Positions 1 to 8,526 of a DNA stretch of 64,000 bases are shown here, in pieces. The position numbers and the translations under genes were made by a program. This DNA comes from Cerina litoralis (lineage in GTDB: Bacteria; Bacteroidota; Bacteroidia; Flavobacteriales; Flavobacteriaceae): NCBI GenBank assembly GCA_022008415.1, contig JAIRBC010000008.1:1-64000 (forward strand), read 5' to 3'. Within the stretch, counting starts at the first letter, position 1, and each line of letters opens with the position of its first letter. A model generated the notes under the pieces. The model was not told where the DNA came from. It made no database searches and saw only the letters and a list, made by a program, of their open reading frames with translations.

Positions 1-108
1 CGGGCCTGCCCGAATGATGTGTTCAGGCGGGCCTGCCCGAATGATGTGTTCAGGCGGGCCTGCCCGAATGATGTGTTCAGGCGGGCCTGCCCGAAAGATA
101 TGTTCAGG
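1..108. repeat. 27-bp tandem repeat, four copies
   Basis: Four head-to-tail units lie at 1-27, 28-54, 55-81 and 82-108. The first three are identical and the fourth differs at three bases (AAAGATATG for AATGATGTG). Each unit joins CGGGCCTGCCCGAA to TTCAGG. The CCTGCCCGAA core recurs in single palindromes elsewhere (2188-2214 and 34888-34914). The array may continue left of the window. Two forward frames cross it without a stop and end at TAA 121 and TGA 137, so a coding tail from an upstream gene cannot be excluded, although an intergenic array is more likely. It ends 27 bp before the first start codon. Confidence 0.95.
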
Positions 109-135
109 CGGGGTTTCAACTAACGAATGTAATCA

Positions 136-2040
136 ATGAAACCAGAAAGAGCAGAGGAAATTCTAATCGGGATAAAACAGGTAAATGTTGCCGTTTACGG
201 GGATTTTTGCCTGGACGTCTATTGGGATATGGACCCCAAGGGTTCCGAGGTTTCGGTAGAAACGGGCCTAAAAGCCGAGTCTGTTGAACAGCAAAGATAT
301 TCCCTTGGGGGTGCTGGCAATATTGTCGCCAATATCGCAGCCTTGGAGCCCAAATCGATCAAAGTAATCGGCACAATTGGCAACGATATTTTTGGTGCGG
401 AACTACAATCCCAATTAAAAAGGCGGGGAGCAGATACCTCTAGGTTGATGCTTCAGGAAGAAAAATTCAACACCTATACGTACATCAAACGGATGTACGG
501 GGAAAGGGAAGACCCTAGGATCGACTTCGGGTTGCACAATATCCGTAGCCAAAAGACGGATACAGTCCTCCTAAACCATTTAAGAAGGGCTCTTGAAAGC
601 TGTGACGTGCTAATCTTTAACCAGCAGGTGGTAGGCAGTATCTCCAATCCCGATTTTATTGAGGCGGCGAATGTACTTTTTGAAGAATTCGGGGATAAGG
701 TTGTCGTGTTGGATTCCCGTCATTACAATCGGCAGTTTCATAACGTCTACCGCAAATCCAATGAGATCGAAACGGCGGTCCTAAATGGCGTTGATGCCCA
801 ACCTCGTGACTATATACCCTTAATGGATATTAAAAAACACGGGGCTTCGGTCTATAAAAAATTTGGAAAACCCATTTTTGTAACCTGTGGGGACCGGGGA
901 GTCGTCACTTTTGACGCCTTGGGTGTCCACGAGACCCCCGGTATCCAGATCCAGGGTAAAACAGATACCGTAGGGGCGGGCGACACCTTTTTAAGCGCGG
1001 TTTCCCTGTGTTTGGCAGCCGGCATTTCACCTTCCGAAGCGGCCCAATTTGCGAATTATTCATCGGCGGTTACCATCCAAAAGCTTTTCACGACCGGCAC
1101 GGCATCGGGGTCCGAAATACTGGCAATTTGCCAGAATTCCAATTTTAATTTTCGACCAGAATTGGCAGTAGACATGCGCTTGGCCAACTATTACAAGGAA
1201 ACCGAGATCGAAATTTGCGAACCCAAAGTGGTCACTGAGCTCGGGGATGTAAAACACGTGGTTTTTGACCATGATGGTACCCTGAGCACACTGCGGGAAG
1301 GATGGGAAGCCATCATGGAACCGGTGATGATCCGGGCAATTTTGGGCGATAAGTTTCCAACGGCCGAACAAAAGGTCCTCGACGAGGTAAGATCCCAGGT
1401 ACTCGAGTTTATAGATCGGTCTACGGGAATCCAGACCATCGTACAGATGGAGACCCTTGTAAGTATGGTGGTTGAAGCTGGCTTCGTCCCCAAGGAAGCT
1501 ATTTTGGACAAATTCGGTTACAAGGAGAAATACAACATCGCTTTGATGGAGATGGTGGACGAGCGAATCGCCAAGCTGAAAAAAGGCGAGTTATCTGTTT
1601 CAGATTTTGAGGTAAAGGGGGCAATTTCTTTTATGAATGCGCTTAGGGAAAAGGGAGTTACCTTGTATTTGGCCAGTGGAACCGACAGGGACGATGTTGT
1701 CAACGAAGCTCGTGCCATGGGATATGCCGATTTTTTTGATGGGGGAATCCATGGTTCGGTGGGGGATATTAGCAAGTATTCCAAAAAAATGGTGATCGAG
1801 AAGATCATTGCGGACAATCGGTTACGAGGAAATGAATTATTGGTAATCGGCGATGGTCCCGTAGAAATAAGGGAGGCGCGAAAAGTAGGAGGGACCGCCA
1901 TTGGGATTGCAAGTGATGAGATTCGTCGCTATGGATTGAACGAGGATAAAAGAAGCAGGTTGATCAAAGCCGGGGCACAAATAATAATTCCCGATTTTTC
2001 ACAGAGACCCGCGTTACTCGCCTTAATTTTTAATAGATGA
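136..2040 (+). CDS. PfkB-family sugar kinase fused to HAD phosphatase
   Basis: This 634-aa cytoplasmic two-domain protein has a ribokinase/PfkB kinase domain at residues 1-335. It shows the sugar-binding GGAGNIVANIAAL (58-70) and the ATP/anion-hole signature DTVGAGDTF with catalytic base Asp283. The kinase resembles the heptose-7-phosphate kinase half of HldE (RfaE). Residues 370-634 form a HAD hydrolase with motif I VVFDHDGTL (nucleophile Asp378, acid/base Asp380) and a late GDGPVEI metal motif. The long helical insert after motif I looks like a C1 cap, unlike the capless GmhB phosphatase. HldE normally carries a nucleotidyltransferase here, so the HAD partner is unusual. A GmhA-like isomerase follows. 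I infer phosphorylation and later dephosphorylation of a sugar phosphate, and the substrate is unknown. The architecture is secure; the heptose assignment is not. Confidence 0.85.
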   Translation: MKPERAEEILIGIKQVNVAVYGDFCLDVYWDMDPKGSEVSVETGLKAESVEQQRYSLGGAGNIVANIAALEPKSIKVIGTIGNDIFGAELQSQLKRRGADTSRLMLQEEKFNTYTYIKRMYGEREDPRIDFGLHNIRSQKTDTVLLNHLRRALESCDVLIFNQQVVGSISNPDFIEAANVLFEEFGDKVVVLDSRHYNRQFHNVYRKSNEIETAVLNGVDAQPRDYIPLMDIKKHGASVYKKFGKPIFVTCGDRGVVTFDALGVHETPGIQIQGKTDTVGAGDTFLSAVSLCLAAGISPSEAAQFANYSSAVTIQKLFTTGTASGSEILAICQNSNFNFRPELAVDMRLANYYKETEIEICEPKVVTELGDVKHVVFDHDGTLSTLREGWEAIMEPVMIRAILGDKFPTAEQKVLDEVRSQVLEFIDRSTGIQTIVQMETLVSMVVEAGFVPKEAILDKFGYKEKYNIALMEMVDERIAKLKKGELSVSDFEVKGAISFMNALREKGVTLYLASGTDRDDVVNEARAMGYADFFDGGIHGSVGDISKYSKKMVIEKIIADNRLRGNELLVIGDGPVEIREARKVGGTAIGIASDEIRRYGLNEDKRSRLIKAGAQIIIPDFSQRPALLALIFNR

Positions 2041-2187
2041 TAGAAGGTAAATAGTTAGGTGCAAAGTTGAAGATTTTTTAAAAGAATACATTCTGGATCC
2101 TGCCCTTTTTTCAAGGGGAGGTGCCGATAGGCAGAGGGGTCTCATGGAGATTATCGTTGTTATATATTCGTATTAATTCCCCCTTTG

Positions 2188-2214
2188 AAGGCCTGCCCGA
2201 ACAGTATGGGCGGG
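2188..2214 (+). repeat. CCTGCCC palindromic element, copy 1
   Basis: The element starts AAGGCCTGCCC and ends GTATGGGCGGG, so CCTGCCC/CCGCCC arms can fold on each other around AACAGTA. The reverse complement of 34888-34914 matches at 25 of 27 positions, which shows a dispersed family rather than chance. Its core is shared with the tandem array at 1-108. Confidence 0.75.
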
Positions 2215-2310
2215 GGGCAGGGGGATGTTTTTGCGTGAAAAATGTTTCTCTTGTATTACAAAACACTCAAATATGCCCCAATGATTTACGAAATTAGTCA
2301 ATAGAAGCTT

Positions 2311-2363
2311 GCCATGCTGAGCGTGTCATGCTGAGCGCAGTCGAAGCACAATCGAAGCACAAG
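2311..2363 (+). repeat. CATGCTGAGCG repeat element
   Basis: CATGCTGAGCG occurs twice (from about 2313 and 2327), followed by AGTCGAAGCAC and a second TCGAAGCAC. This looks like the dispersed GTCATGCTGAGCG-AGTCGAAGCA repeat that I know from many flavobacterial intergenic regions. It lies 33 bp upstream of the GmhA-like gene and has no visible coding role. Confidence 0.6.
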
Positions 2364-2395
2364 CAAACGCATTTAACTAAAAGAAATTTAATATT

Positions 2396-3031
2396 ATGAA
2401 GTCAGAAGACATCCTCAAAGATCTGATCCAGCGGTATCCACCGCTGAACACCTGCCGGGAATCGATTTATGCAGCTGGGTCAACCTTGATCGATTGTTAT
2501 AATAAAGACGGTAAATTGTTGGTATGTGGCAACGGTGGAAGCGCGTCGGACTCCGACCATATCGTGGGGGAGCTGATGAAAAGTTTTTCGAAAAAACGTC
2601 CGCTTGCCGATGAATTGGTTAAAAAGCTGGAAGGGATTTCCCCTGTAAAGGGACCTAAACTGGCCGCAAAATTGGAAAGGGGACTGCCCGCAATCGCCTT
2701 GCATGCCCATGGTGGCTTGGTTTCCGCAATTTCCAACGATATTGGGGGAGATTATATTTATGCGCAACAGGTTTTGGGTTACGGTAAAAAAAATGATGTG
2801 TTATGGGTAATCACCACCTCGGGCAATTCCGTCAACGTGTTGGAAGCCTGTATTACTGCCAAGGCATTAGGCATGAAAATAATAGGCTTGCTGGGGGAAT
2901 CCGGGGGAGAGGCCAAATCGCTATGCGATGTGGCCATTTGCGTTCCTGCCACAAGTACGGCGAAGGTACAGGAATACCATTTACCGGTATACCATGCGCT
3001 TTGCATTATGGTGGAAGAAACATTTTTTTAG
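2396..3031 (+). CDS. GmhA-like SIS-domain phosphosugar isomerase
   Basis: This 211-aa cytoplasmic single-SIS-domain protein has the family's phosphate-binding VCGNGGSASDSDH near residues 43-55 and the second SIS motif TTSGNSVNV in the C-terminal half. Both match the sedoheptulose-7-phosphate isomerase (GmhA) group, and GmhA is normally about 190-200 aa. A helical insert around residues 66-95 with a Lys-rich run lengthens it slightly and occurs in some GmhA relatives. It follows the PfkB-HAD fusion on the same strand, but a 355-bp gap full of repeats makes one transcript uncertain. The expected reaction is a ketose-phosphate to aldose-phosphate isomerisation. LPS heptose synthesis is the textbook role; with a sugar permease downstream, a catabolic role is also possible. 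Confidence 0.8.
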   Translation: MKSEDILKDLIQRYPPLNTCRESIYAAGSTLIDCYNKDGKLLVCGNGGSASDSDHIVGELMKSFSKKRPLADELVKKLEGISPVKGPKLAAKLERGLPAIALHAHGGLVSAISNDIGGDYIYAQQVLGYGKKNDVLWVITTSGNSVNVLEACITAKALGMKIIGLLGESGGEAKSLCDVAICVPATSTAKVQEYHLPVYHALCIMVEETFF

Positions 3032-3215
3032 GATGCTATCAGGCGGGCTTTAGAGACGGGGAGGAAAGGAATTTGGCTTTGTGGCTTATCCAATGTTCGC
3101 GTTAAGATTTATCATTGGAAGAATCAGGCCTTAACTCCCACCACTTGAATCTGACCCGATAGCGGCATCGACCATAACTGTATAACAATAAAGAATTAAC
3201 ATCAATCCATTAAAA

Positions 3216-4595
3216 ATGACAACCTCAAGAACATTGCGATTATGGCCCTTGGCCCTCTTGTTCGCTCTTGTCGGTTGCAAACAGGATAAAGAACCCAGAC
3301 CCGGTAATATGGTAGAAAAACAAATAACCTTTAACCCAAAGACCCATGCCTTGGACAACAACGATAATTTTTCCCCGGATGGGAAGTTTCTTTGCTACGA
3401 TACGCGATATATGGTGTACAACACTAATTTGGGCAATTCAAAGTCCATAGAAAAGGTCGAGATAGCAACGGGCGAGGAAACCGTTTTATGGAAACCCGAG
3501 TCGGTTTCTGGTGAAAACGCCGCTCCCGGAGTCGCCGCGGTCTCCTATCATCCCACCGAAAATAAGGTAATCTTTATCCATGGCCCTCAATTGGTCGAGG
3601 TCGGTGCTAGGGGGTATTACGGGATTAGAAATCGGAGCGGTGCGATGGTAGACGGCGAAGGGGAAGGTCGCTTTGTCCGGGTAGATTTAAGGGATGTAGC
3701 TACCGACCGACCTACCATTCCGGGGGCACAACGCGGGGGTACCCACCGGCATGAATTTTCGAGAAACGGAAAGAGAATCGGATTTACGTATGACGATTTT
3801 ATACAACAAGACTACGACCGTACCATTGGATATATGGAAGCCAATGATATGGTGGAAGAGGGATATACCGATTACTTTGCGGTACTTTTAAAGCCGTCGA
3901 AAAAAGGAAAATCAAAACCAGGGGAGATCGAGAGGGCCTATGGCGATTCCTGGGTAGATTCTTTAGGTTCAAAACGGGCATTTATTGGTAAAGTACGCGC
4001 CCTGAACGGCATAGATTATGAAACGTCGCTCTTTGTCGCCGAAATTCCGGACAGCGTGGATATCACGTGCGCGTATTCCGGGGATGCGGATACCTATCCG
4101 GAGCCTCCTCCAGGGGTGCAAATTAAAAGATTGACCCATAGCACGACGGATGATGGCATCGTAAGGGGATCTTATGATGGAAGGCGAATCGCCTATTTAT
4201 CCGATGATAAAAATGGCGTAAAACAGGTCTTTGTAATTGCCGCGGAGGGTTCGGATAGATCTGGAAATCCGGAAGAACGACCCCGACAGGTTACCAATTT
4301 CACCTCTGACGCCGGGTTTGTACGCTGGCACCCTTCGGACGAATGGCTTTTTTCTATAAGCGAAGGAAAGATTTATGCTTCTTACGTAGGAAGTAGGGGA
4401 GATTTTGGAAAATCGATTTTACTCACGCCCAAAAATCTAAACCGCGAAGCCTTGGTAGTTTCCCAGGATGGAAAAATACTTGCTTACAATGTACTGGTGC
4501 CCGATAAGAACACATCACGTATAATCGATGGAAAGGAGGATAACGAATACTATCAAATCTTCGTTTTGGAGCTCGGGGATGTCCTAAGGTTGTAA
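3216..4595 (+). CDS. YidR/DUF3748-like beta-propeller lipoprotein
   Basis: This 459-aa protein has a signal peptide and lipobox (LFALVGC, Cys about 21). The mature part begins with EKQITFNPKTHALDNNDNFS, which closely resembles the start of E. coli YidR (DUF3748, a TolB-like WD40 propeller). Later family-like landmarks are the HPTENKVIFIHGP segment, the GGTHRHEFS segment, PEPPPGVQIKRLTH, and WHPSDEWL near the end. The fold should be a six- or seven-bladed propeller, related at a distance to oligogalacturonate lyase propellers, but no catalytic residues can be assigned. The unusual point is export: YidR has no lipobox, whereas this copy does. It precedes the sugar permease gene by 339 bp. Family assignment is from memory of the YidR sequence; function is unknown. 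Confidence 0.75.
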   Translation: MTTSRTLRLWPLALLFALVGCKQDKEPRPGNMVEKQITFNPKTHALDNNDNFSPDGKFLCYDTRYMVYNTNLGNSKSIEKVEIATGEETVLWKPESVSGENAAPGVAAVSYHPTENKVIFIHGPQLVEVGARGYYGIRNRSGAMVDGEGEGRFVRVDLRDVATDRPTIPGAQRGGTHRHEFSRNGKRIGFTYDDFIQQDYDRTIGYMEANDMVEEGYTDYFAVLLKPSKKGKSKPGEIERAYGDSWVDSLGSKRAFIGKVRALNGIDYETSLFVAEIPDSVDITCAYSGDADTYPEPPPGVQIKRLTHSTTDDGIVRGSYDGRRIAYLSDDKNGVKQVFVIAAEGSDRSGNPEERPRQVTNFTSDAGFVRWHPSDEWLFSISEGKIYASYVGSRGDFGKSILLTPKNLNREALVVSQDGKILAYNVLVPDKNTSRIIDGKEDNEYYQIFVLELGDVLRL

Positions 4596-4934
4596 CCGAG
4601 GTACGGATTGATTTAAGGATTAAAAAAATTTCAAATTAAACAAAACCTTTTTAGAAGTATCCATGAATTTGTCGAAAATTTAAATATCGACACCTTGTAA
4701 AATTGTAAGTTTTCAAACTTCCTTTGCCCCGGCCCTAAAGCCCGCCTGAACGAATTCGGTCAGGGACGAAAAGTTTGAAATAGCCATGGTTCCCTTTAGG
4801 GCTAGGGCGGAACAGGTCTATTTCAAACAATTGGCAAACTCGAAACAGTAATATCGAGTTTTAGCCTCAGAATTAAATGTGCAACATTAAATATAAATTT
4901 CGGAAAATTATAACACTAACCAAAACTATACAAA
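4596..4934. other. Intergenic region dominated by a complex inverted-repeat element
   Basis: No open frame is supported in these 339 bases. Most of the centre is taken by the interleaved element at 4711-4828. The 3' part (about 4860-4934) is an A/T-rich leader with no clear Shine-Dalgarno sequence before the TTG start at 4935. Confidence 0.6.
4711..4828 (+). repeat. Interleaved inverted repeat (A-B-A'-B'-A'' order), copy 1
   Basis: Five arms are visible: A TTTCAAACTT (4711-4720), B GCCCTAAAG (4732-4740), A' AAGTTTGAAA (4771-4780), B' CTTTAGGGC (4794-4802) and CTATTTCAAAC (4818-4828), which is perfectly complementary to 4773-4783. A pairs with A' and B with B', so the stems interleave. A smaller palindrome, CGCCTGAACGAATTCGGTCAGG, sits between B and A'. 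A second element with the same order lies at 34726-34793. Confidence 0.75.
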
Positions 4935-6167
4935 TTGAAAGACCACACACCAACAAATCGTTATAAGGGAGCCTTTGCATTAATGACCTCCCTTTTCTTT
5001 ATTTGGGGGGCGATTGTCTCCCTAAACGACATTTTAATTCCGCATTTCAAGGGGTTGTTCCAGATGAACTATACCCAAACCATGTTGATCCAGTTTTGCT
5101 TTTTCGGAGCCTATTTTTTAATGGCGATACCGGCTAGCTTTTTGATCGAAAGGACCGGGTATAAAAAGGGGATATCCGTCGGTTTGATCACGATCGGACT
5201 TGGAGCCCTGATCTTTATACCGGCATCGCGATTTGTTTCCTACCCTTTATTTTTATTAGGACTTTACACCATGGCTACCGGCAGTGTTATTTTACAGGTG
5301 GTAGCAAATCCGTACGTCATTATCCTGGGCCGCCCAGAAACGGCCTCCAGCAGGTTAAATTTGGCACAAGGGGTCAACTCCTTGGCCACCACCACGGCGC
5401 CGCTGATTGGGGGGATGCTCATACTCGGGGAGTACGATACCCAGCAAGACGCTACGGCTGCAGTGGAAGGTCCCTATTTAGGCTTGGCGATCTTCGCTTT
5501 TATGATCGCGGTCATATTTTATTTCTTAAAACTGCCCAAGGTACTCGATACCGATGGGGAGAAGGTAAAGGGGAATGTTTTAAAATTTAGGCAGCTGCGT
5601 TTAGGGGTCATCGCATTGATGCTGTACGTTGGGGCCGAAGTGGCCATTGGAAGTTTTATCGTAAACTTTTTGGGGGAACCCAATATCGCAGGTTTTGCAG
5701 AAAAAAAGGCTGCGACCTATATTCCGTTATACTGGGGCGGATTGATGATCGGTCGGTTTTTGGGATCTGCAATACTCCAAAAGGCCAGCGCACAAAAGGT
5801 GTTGTTTTTTTCTGCCCTTGCTTCGGTAGTGCTATTGGCGATCACCATTCTTTCGAATGGCTATGTGGCGATGTGGTCCATGTTGGCGGTCGGACTTTTT
5901 AATTCGATAATGTGGTCCAATATTTTTGCCTTGTCGGTTAACGGATTGGGCAAGTATACCAACAAAGCCTCGGGAATTTTGGTTATGGCGCCCGTTGGAG
6001 GAGCTATTTTACCCTTGATGCAAGGGGTCTTGGCCGATATGCCCGCCGTTGGCCTACACCTCTCCTATATTTTACCGCTTGCGTGCTATGCGTTTATCAT
6101 TTATTATGCGGTAAGTGGATATAGACCAGGGGCAAACGAAATGGCAGCCGTTGAGGCGGGGTTGTAA
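4935..6167 (+). CDS. FucP/GluP-type sugar:proton symporter (MFS)
   Basis: This 410-aa integral membrane protein has about 12 hydrophobic spans and no signal peptide. It belongs to the FHS branch of the major facilitator superfamily (FucP, GluP). Supporting segments are SLFFIWGAIVSLNDILIPH in span 1 (family hallmark of FucP-like carriers), GAYFLMAIPASFLIERTGYK and the LQVVANPYVIILG segment with the conserved NPY. It would import a neutral hexose, 6-deoxyhexose or similar sugar with protons. The start is TTG at 4935. The next Met is residue 17, inside span 1, and starting there would delete the conserved YKGAFAL lead-in, so TTG is preferred. It could supply the cytoplasmic PfkB-HAD and SIS enzymes upstream, which is inference. 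The substrate cannot be read. Confidence 0.88.
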   Translation: MKDHTPTNRYKGAFALMTSLFFIWGAIVSLNDILIPHFKGLFQMNYTQTMLIQFCFFGAYFLMAIPASFLIERTGYKKGISVGLITIGLGALIFIPASRFVSYPLFLLGLYTMATGSVILQVVANPYVIILGRPETASSRLNLAQGVNSLATTTAPLIGGMLILGEYDTQQDATAAVEGPYLGLAIFAFMIAVIFYFLKLPKVLDTDGEKVKGNVLKFRQLRLGVIALMLYVGAEVAIGSFIVNFLGEPNIAGFAEKKAATYIPLYWGGLMIGRFLGSAILQKASAQKVLFFSALASVVLLAITILSNGYVAMWSMLAVGLFNSIMWSNIFALSVNGLGKYTNKASGILVMAPVGGAILPLMQGVLADMPAVGLHLSYILPLACYAFIIYYAVSGYRPGANEMAAVEAGL

Positions 6168-6234
6168 AAAAGAAACAAGACCCACGAAATTTCGGGGCTA
6201 TTAGAGCCAAGATTCTTTTGGCTTTACGCTAATC

Positions 6235-6283
6235 GCTTTGCGCCATACGCCCAGTATTTAGCGCAAGGCGTATAGCGTATAGC
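6235..6283. repeat. Palindromic element between convergent genes
   Basis: Two alternative hairpins are nested here. TTGCGC (6238-6243) can pair with GCGCAA (6261-6266), and ATACGCC (6245-6251) can pair with GGCGTAT (6267-6273), followed by a repeat of AGCGTAT. It lies between convergent stops at 6167 and 6294, so a two-way terminator role is possible, but no clear T-tract follows. Confidence 0.5.
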
Positions 6284-6293
6284 AATTATAAAT

Positions 6294-8423
6294 CTAATCC
6301 CCCAACAGATGATGGTAGGCCGCAAAGTAGTAGGGCAAAAGATAAAAAGTGCCTTCCTGTTCCGAAAAGCCATTACCCTCGGAATCGTGGAGGTCAAAGG
6401 CATCCCGGTCTAGCCGAACGTGGCCCCGTTCGTCTATGGGTAGGGCATAAGTGTCCACTCTCCATCCCATGTCCTTTTTTTGTCCGGGCGTTGGGTCAAA
6501 AAGAATATCCAAGCGATGGGTATTGTCCATTTCATATCCAATGAGGTCCAGCGGAATTCTCTGTAGTGTTTCCTTCATATATTTTGGATCCAAACTGCTT
6601 TTACCGTATTCTTTGAGAGCCGATTTGGCAAACAACGGATTTTCCTTGAATAAGTCATCGGTATGGAAATATCCGTTCCTTACTTTTTCGTTGAACGAAT
6701 TTGCCATCGCCCCGTATAGTCCGTCCCAAAAGGCATTCTTTTGTTTGCTGACGTTTAACCATGCAAATTCTAGGGAAATGCGGTACATGATGAGCAATTC
6801 GGGGTCTTTTTCATAATTCAACAGACCGTAAAAACTCATCAATCCCAGGTTGTTATCCCATGGCACTACGTTTTCTGGCGGAAAGTATTCCTTGGGGTGC
6901 ATGGCGTTAATGTGATAGTGTTCCTCATCCCTGAGTTTTTTGGCAACTTTTTCGTATTTGGGATTTCCGGTCACATGGCTGGCGACATTTAAAAAGGAAA
7001 GCATCATCATAGAGTTGAGCCCTCGTTGATCCCAGCCCCAGATGGAGTTAAAATAATCCGAATCAAAACTGCCCCATCGCGTTGGTTTGCCGTCGTAATC
7101 TACCAATTTAAAACCATGTCGGATCAAGTGATCTGTCATATCGGCGACGACCTGTTTAACGGCTGCCTTTTCTTCCGGAGTTTCTGCGACCAGGTCGTAA
7201 TAGATGCCATAATAGAAATAATGTCCCGCAAGCTCATCGGAACTGGTGTCGCATTTCCATCGGTATTTTCCATCGGCACTCAACGGAAACCGGGGATAGA
7301 TATCCTTCCAAAAGGGATCGTTTTCCTGTCGCTTTTTGTTGTATTCCCTACTGTATTCCTCGTTGACGGGTTCGTGCCAGTCGACCGGAATAATGACCCG
7401 TGCCGGAAAACCGGGTTCCGGGGTGATGTCTACCAACCATTTAAGGGCCTTAAAACTTCTATCTGCCAATTCCTTGGCCTGTTTGTCCCCCGTAAGGGCG
7501 TATCTAAAGGCCTGGGCCGCTCCGTACATGGCGGTATATTGGCCATCGTTGTCGGATATGGCCAATTGGGAAGTGGCAATGTCAAATTGTTCCAACAACT
7601 GACTTTGGCATATAAAGCCCATCCTATTGTGACGATCCTCCACCTGCTTTGTAAAATAGGCCGCCTTTTCCGCATAGGTCATCTCTTGGGCAATAATTTG
7701 GCTGATACCCTTGTTCGTCGCGATCCAAGCGGTACCGTCATGGTCCACTGCGATATCCCTTACATAATTGTTGGGTAGCCAACGTCTGGATGTCCGGTAG
7801 TAAAAATAATCGTTTTTGGCCCTGACAGCGCCATTCTCGGTGCCGAACCACACCTCTCCGTGAGACCCCGGGCTCGCACAGGTAAACCGGGTATAAGGCA
7901 CGCCTTCCTTTCCGGTATACAAGTGCCATTTGCCATCGACGTTCTTTCCAATGCCTTCCTTGGAACCGAACCACAAATTCCCGTTTGAGTCTACGGTAAG
8001 GGCAGCTACATTTTTTAGGGCCCAGCTATAATTTTCGTCCGCCGGAAGGACTTGTTGCCAAGCGTCCTTCGGCTTTTGCACGAAAAGACCATTTTCACAT
8101 CCTACGTATACCTTCCCCATATAGGTTGTCCGTGAGAGTATTTTTCCCGAACCTTGGGGAAGGTTTTTGACGACGGAAAACGTTTTCCCTTTTTCCTCGG
8201 TATTGGATTTTACCCATTGGTCGCCGTTCCATAGGTACGAATTTCCCAATGCAGTGGCCATGGGTCCAAGCTTGGAAATCTCGATGTGATCGATGGCTCC
8301 TTCGGGCAATCCGTTGGTTTTGCCGTGCATCACGGCAACGTCTTGCCGGAATTTTTCATTACCGGGATCCGATTGAAAGGAACAACAAATAAAAACAATG
8401 GCAATGGATAAAATAGTTCGCAT
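6294..8423 (-). CDS. Secreted propeller/alpha-toroid protein, paralogue 1
   Basis: This 709-aa protein has an N-terminal signal (MRTILSIAIVFICCS, possibly a lipobox). Residues 30-250 look like an incomplete beta-propeller of the two-component-regulator type, with repeated blade endings such as GNLWFGSKEG, GEVWFGTENGA and GTAWIATNKG. From about residue 255 the chain becomes helical and Trp/Tyr-rich, like an (alpha/alpha)6 toroid of the kind found in glycosidases and epimerases. It shares EDRHNRMGF, SDNDGQYTAMY, TSSDELAGHYFYYG and DYDGKPTRWG with the neighbour at 8527-10761, which lies 103 bp upstream on the same strand and is clearly a paralogue. The acidic and aromatic clusters could be a catalytic cleft. 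I do not recognise an assigned enzyme family. A role in glycan or glycoside breakdown is inferred from the context only. Confidence 0.75.
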   Translation of the reverse strand: MRTILSIAIVFICCSFQSDPGNEKFRQDVAVMHGKTNGLPEGAIDHIEISKLGPMATALGNSYLWNGDQWVKSNTEEKGKTFSVVKNLPQGSGKILSRTTYMGKVYVGCENGLFVQKPKDAWQQVLPADENYSWALKNVAALTVDSNGNLWFGSKEGIGKNVDGKWHLYTGKEGVPYTRFTCASPGSHGEVWFGTENGAVRAKNDYFYYRTSRRWLPNNYVRDIAVDHDGTAWIATNKGISQIIAQEMTYAEKAAYFTKQVEDRHNRMGFICQSQLLEQFDIATSQLAISDNDGQYTAMYGAAQAFRYALTGDKQAKELADRSFKALKWLVDITPEPGFPARVIIPVDWHEPVNEEYSREYNKKRQENDPFWKDIYPRFPLSADGKYRWKCDTSSDELAGHYFYYGIYYDLVAETPEEKAAVKQVVADMTDHLIRHGFKLVDYDGKPTRWGSFDSDYFNSIWGWDQRGLNSMMMLSFLNVASHVTGNPKYEKVAKKLRDEEHYHINAMHPKEYFPPENVVPWDNNLGLMSFYGLLNYEKDPELLIMYRISLEFAWLNVSKQKNAFWDGLYGAMANSFNEKVRNGYFHTDDLFKENPLFAKSALKEYGKSSLDPKYMKETLQRIPLDLIGYEMDNTHRLDILFDPTPGQKKDMGWRVDTYALPIDERGHVRLDRDAFDLHDSEGNGFSEQEGTFYLLPYYFAAYHHLLGD

Positions 8424-8439
8424 AGGGTATTGGTTTTAT

Positions 8440-8467
8440 CAAGAAAGGTCCTTTGGCCCCTTTCTTG
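8440..8467. other. Perfect 9-bp hairpin in leader of paralogue 1
   Basis: CAAGAAAGG (8440-8448) and CCTTTCTTG (8459-8467) are perfect inverse complements around a 10-base loop. On the minus strand the hairpin lies between the stop of paralogue 2 (8527) and the start of paralogue 1 (8423), 16 bases before that ATG. No T-run follows, so it resembles an mRNA processing or translation-control hairpin more than a strong terminator. Confidence 0.45.
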
Positions 8468-8526
8468 GTTCTTTCCCGAATGCACGGGATGGAAGCACAG
8501 CGGTCTTTGGTCCAAATAGAAGAAAT

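Larger units (their letters stand above)
2041..2395. other. Intergenic region with dispersed palindromes, no gene seen
   Basis: No convincing coding frame lies in these 355 bases. They hold a C/G-rich palindrome at 2188-2214 and a second element at 2311-2363 built on CATGCTGAGCG...GTCGAAGCAC, a sequence type common in flavobacterial intergenic DNA. The last 30 bases before the next ATG are A-rich, as is usual for leaders in this group. Confidence 0.6.

Noticed and set aside
1..108. Repeats at the left edge as a CRISPR array
   Set aside because: The 27-bp units are directly adjacent with no spacers, so this is a plain tandem repeat.
2803..3105. Forward open frame of 100 codons
   Set aside because: It overlaps the GmhA-like gene in another frame and shows no protein-like pattern.
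7026..7778. Forward frame of 250 codons opposite paralogue 1
   Set aside because: It is antisense to a well-patterned exported protein and has no recognisable domain, so it is a shadow frame.
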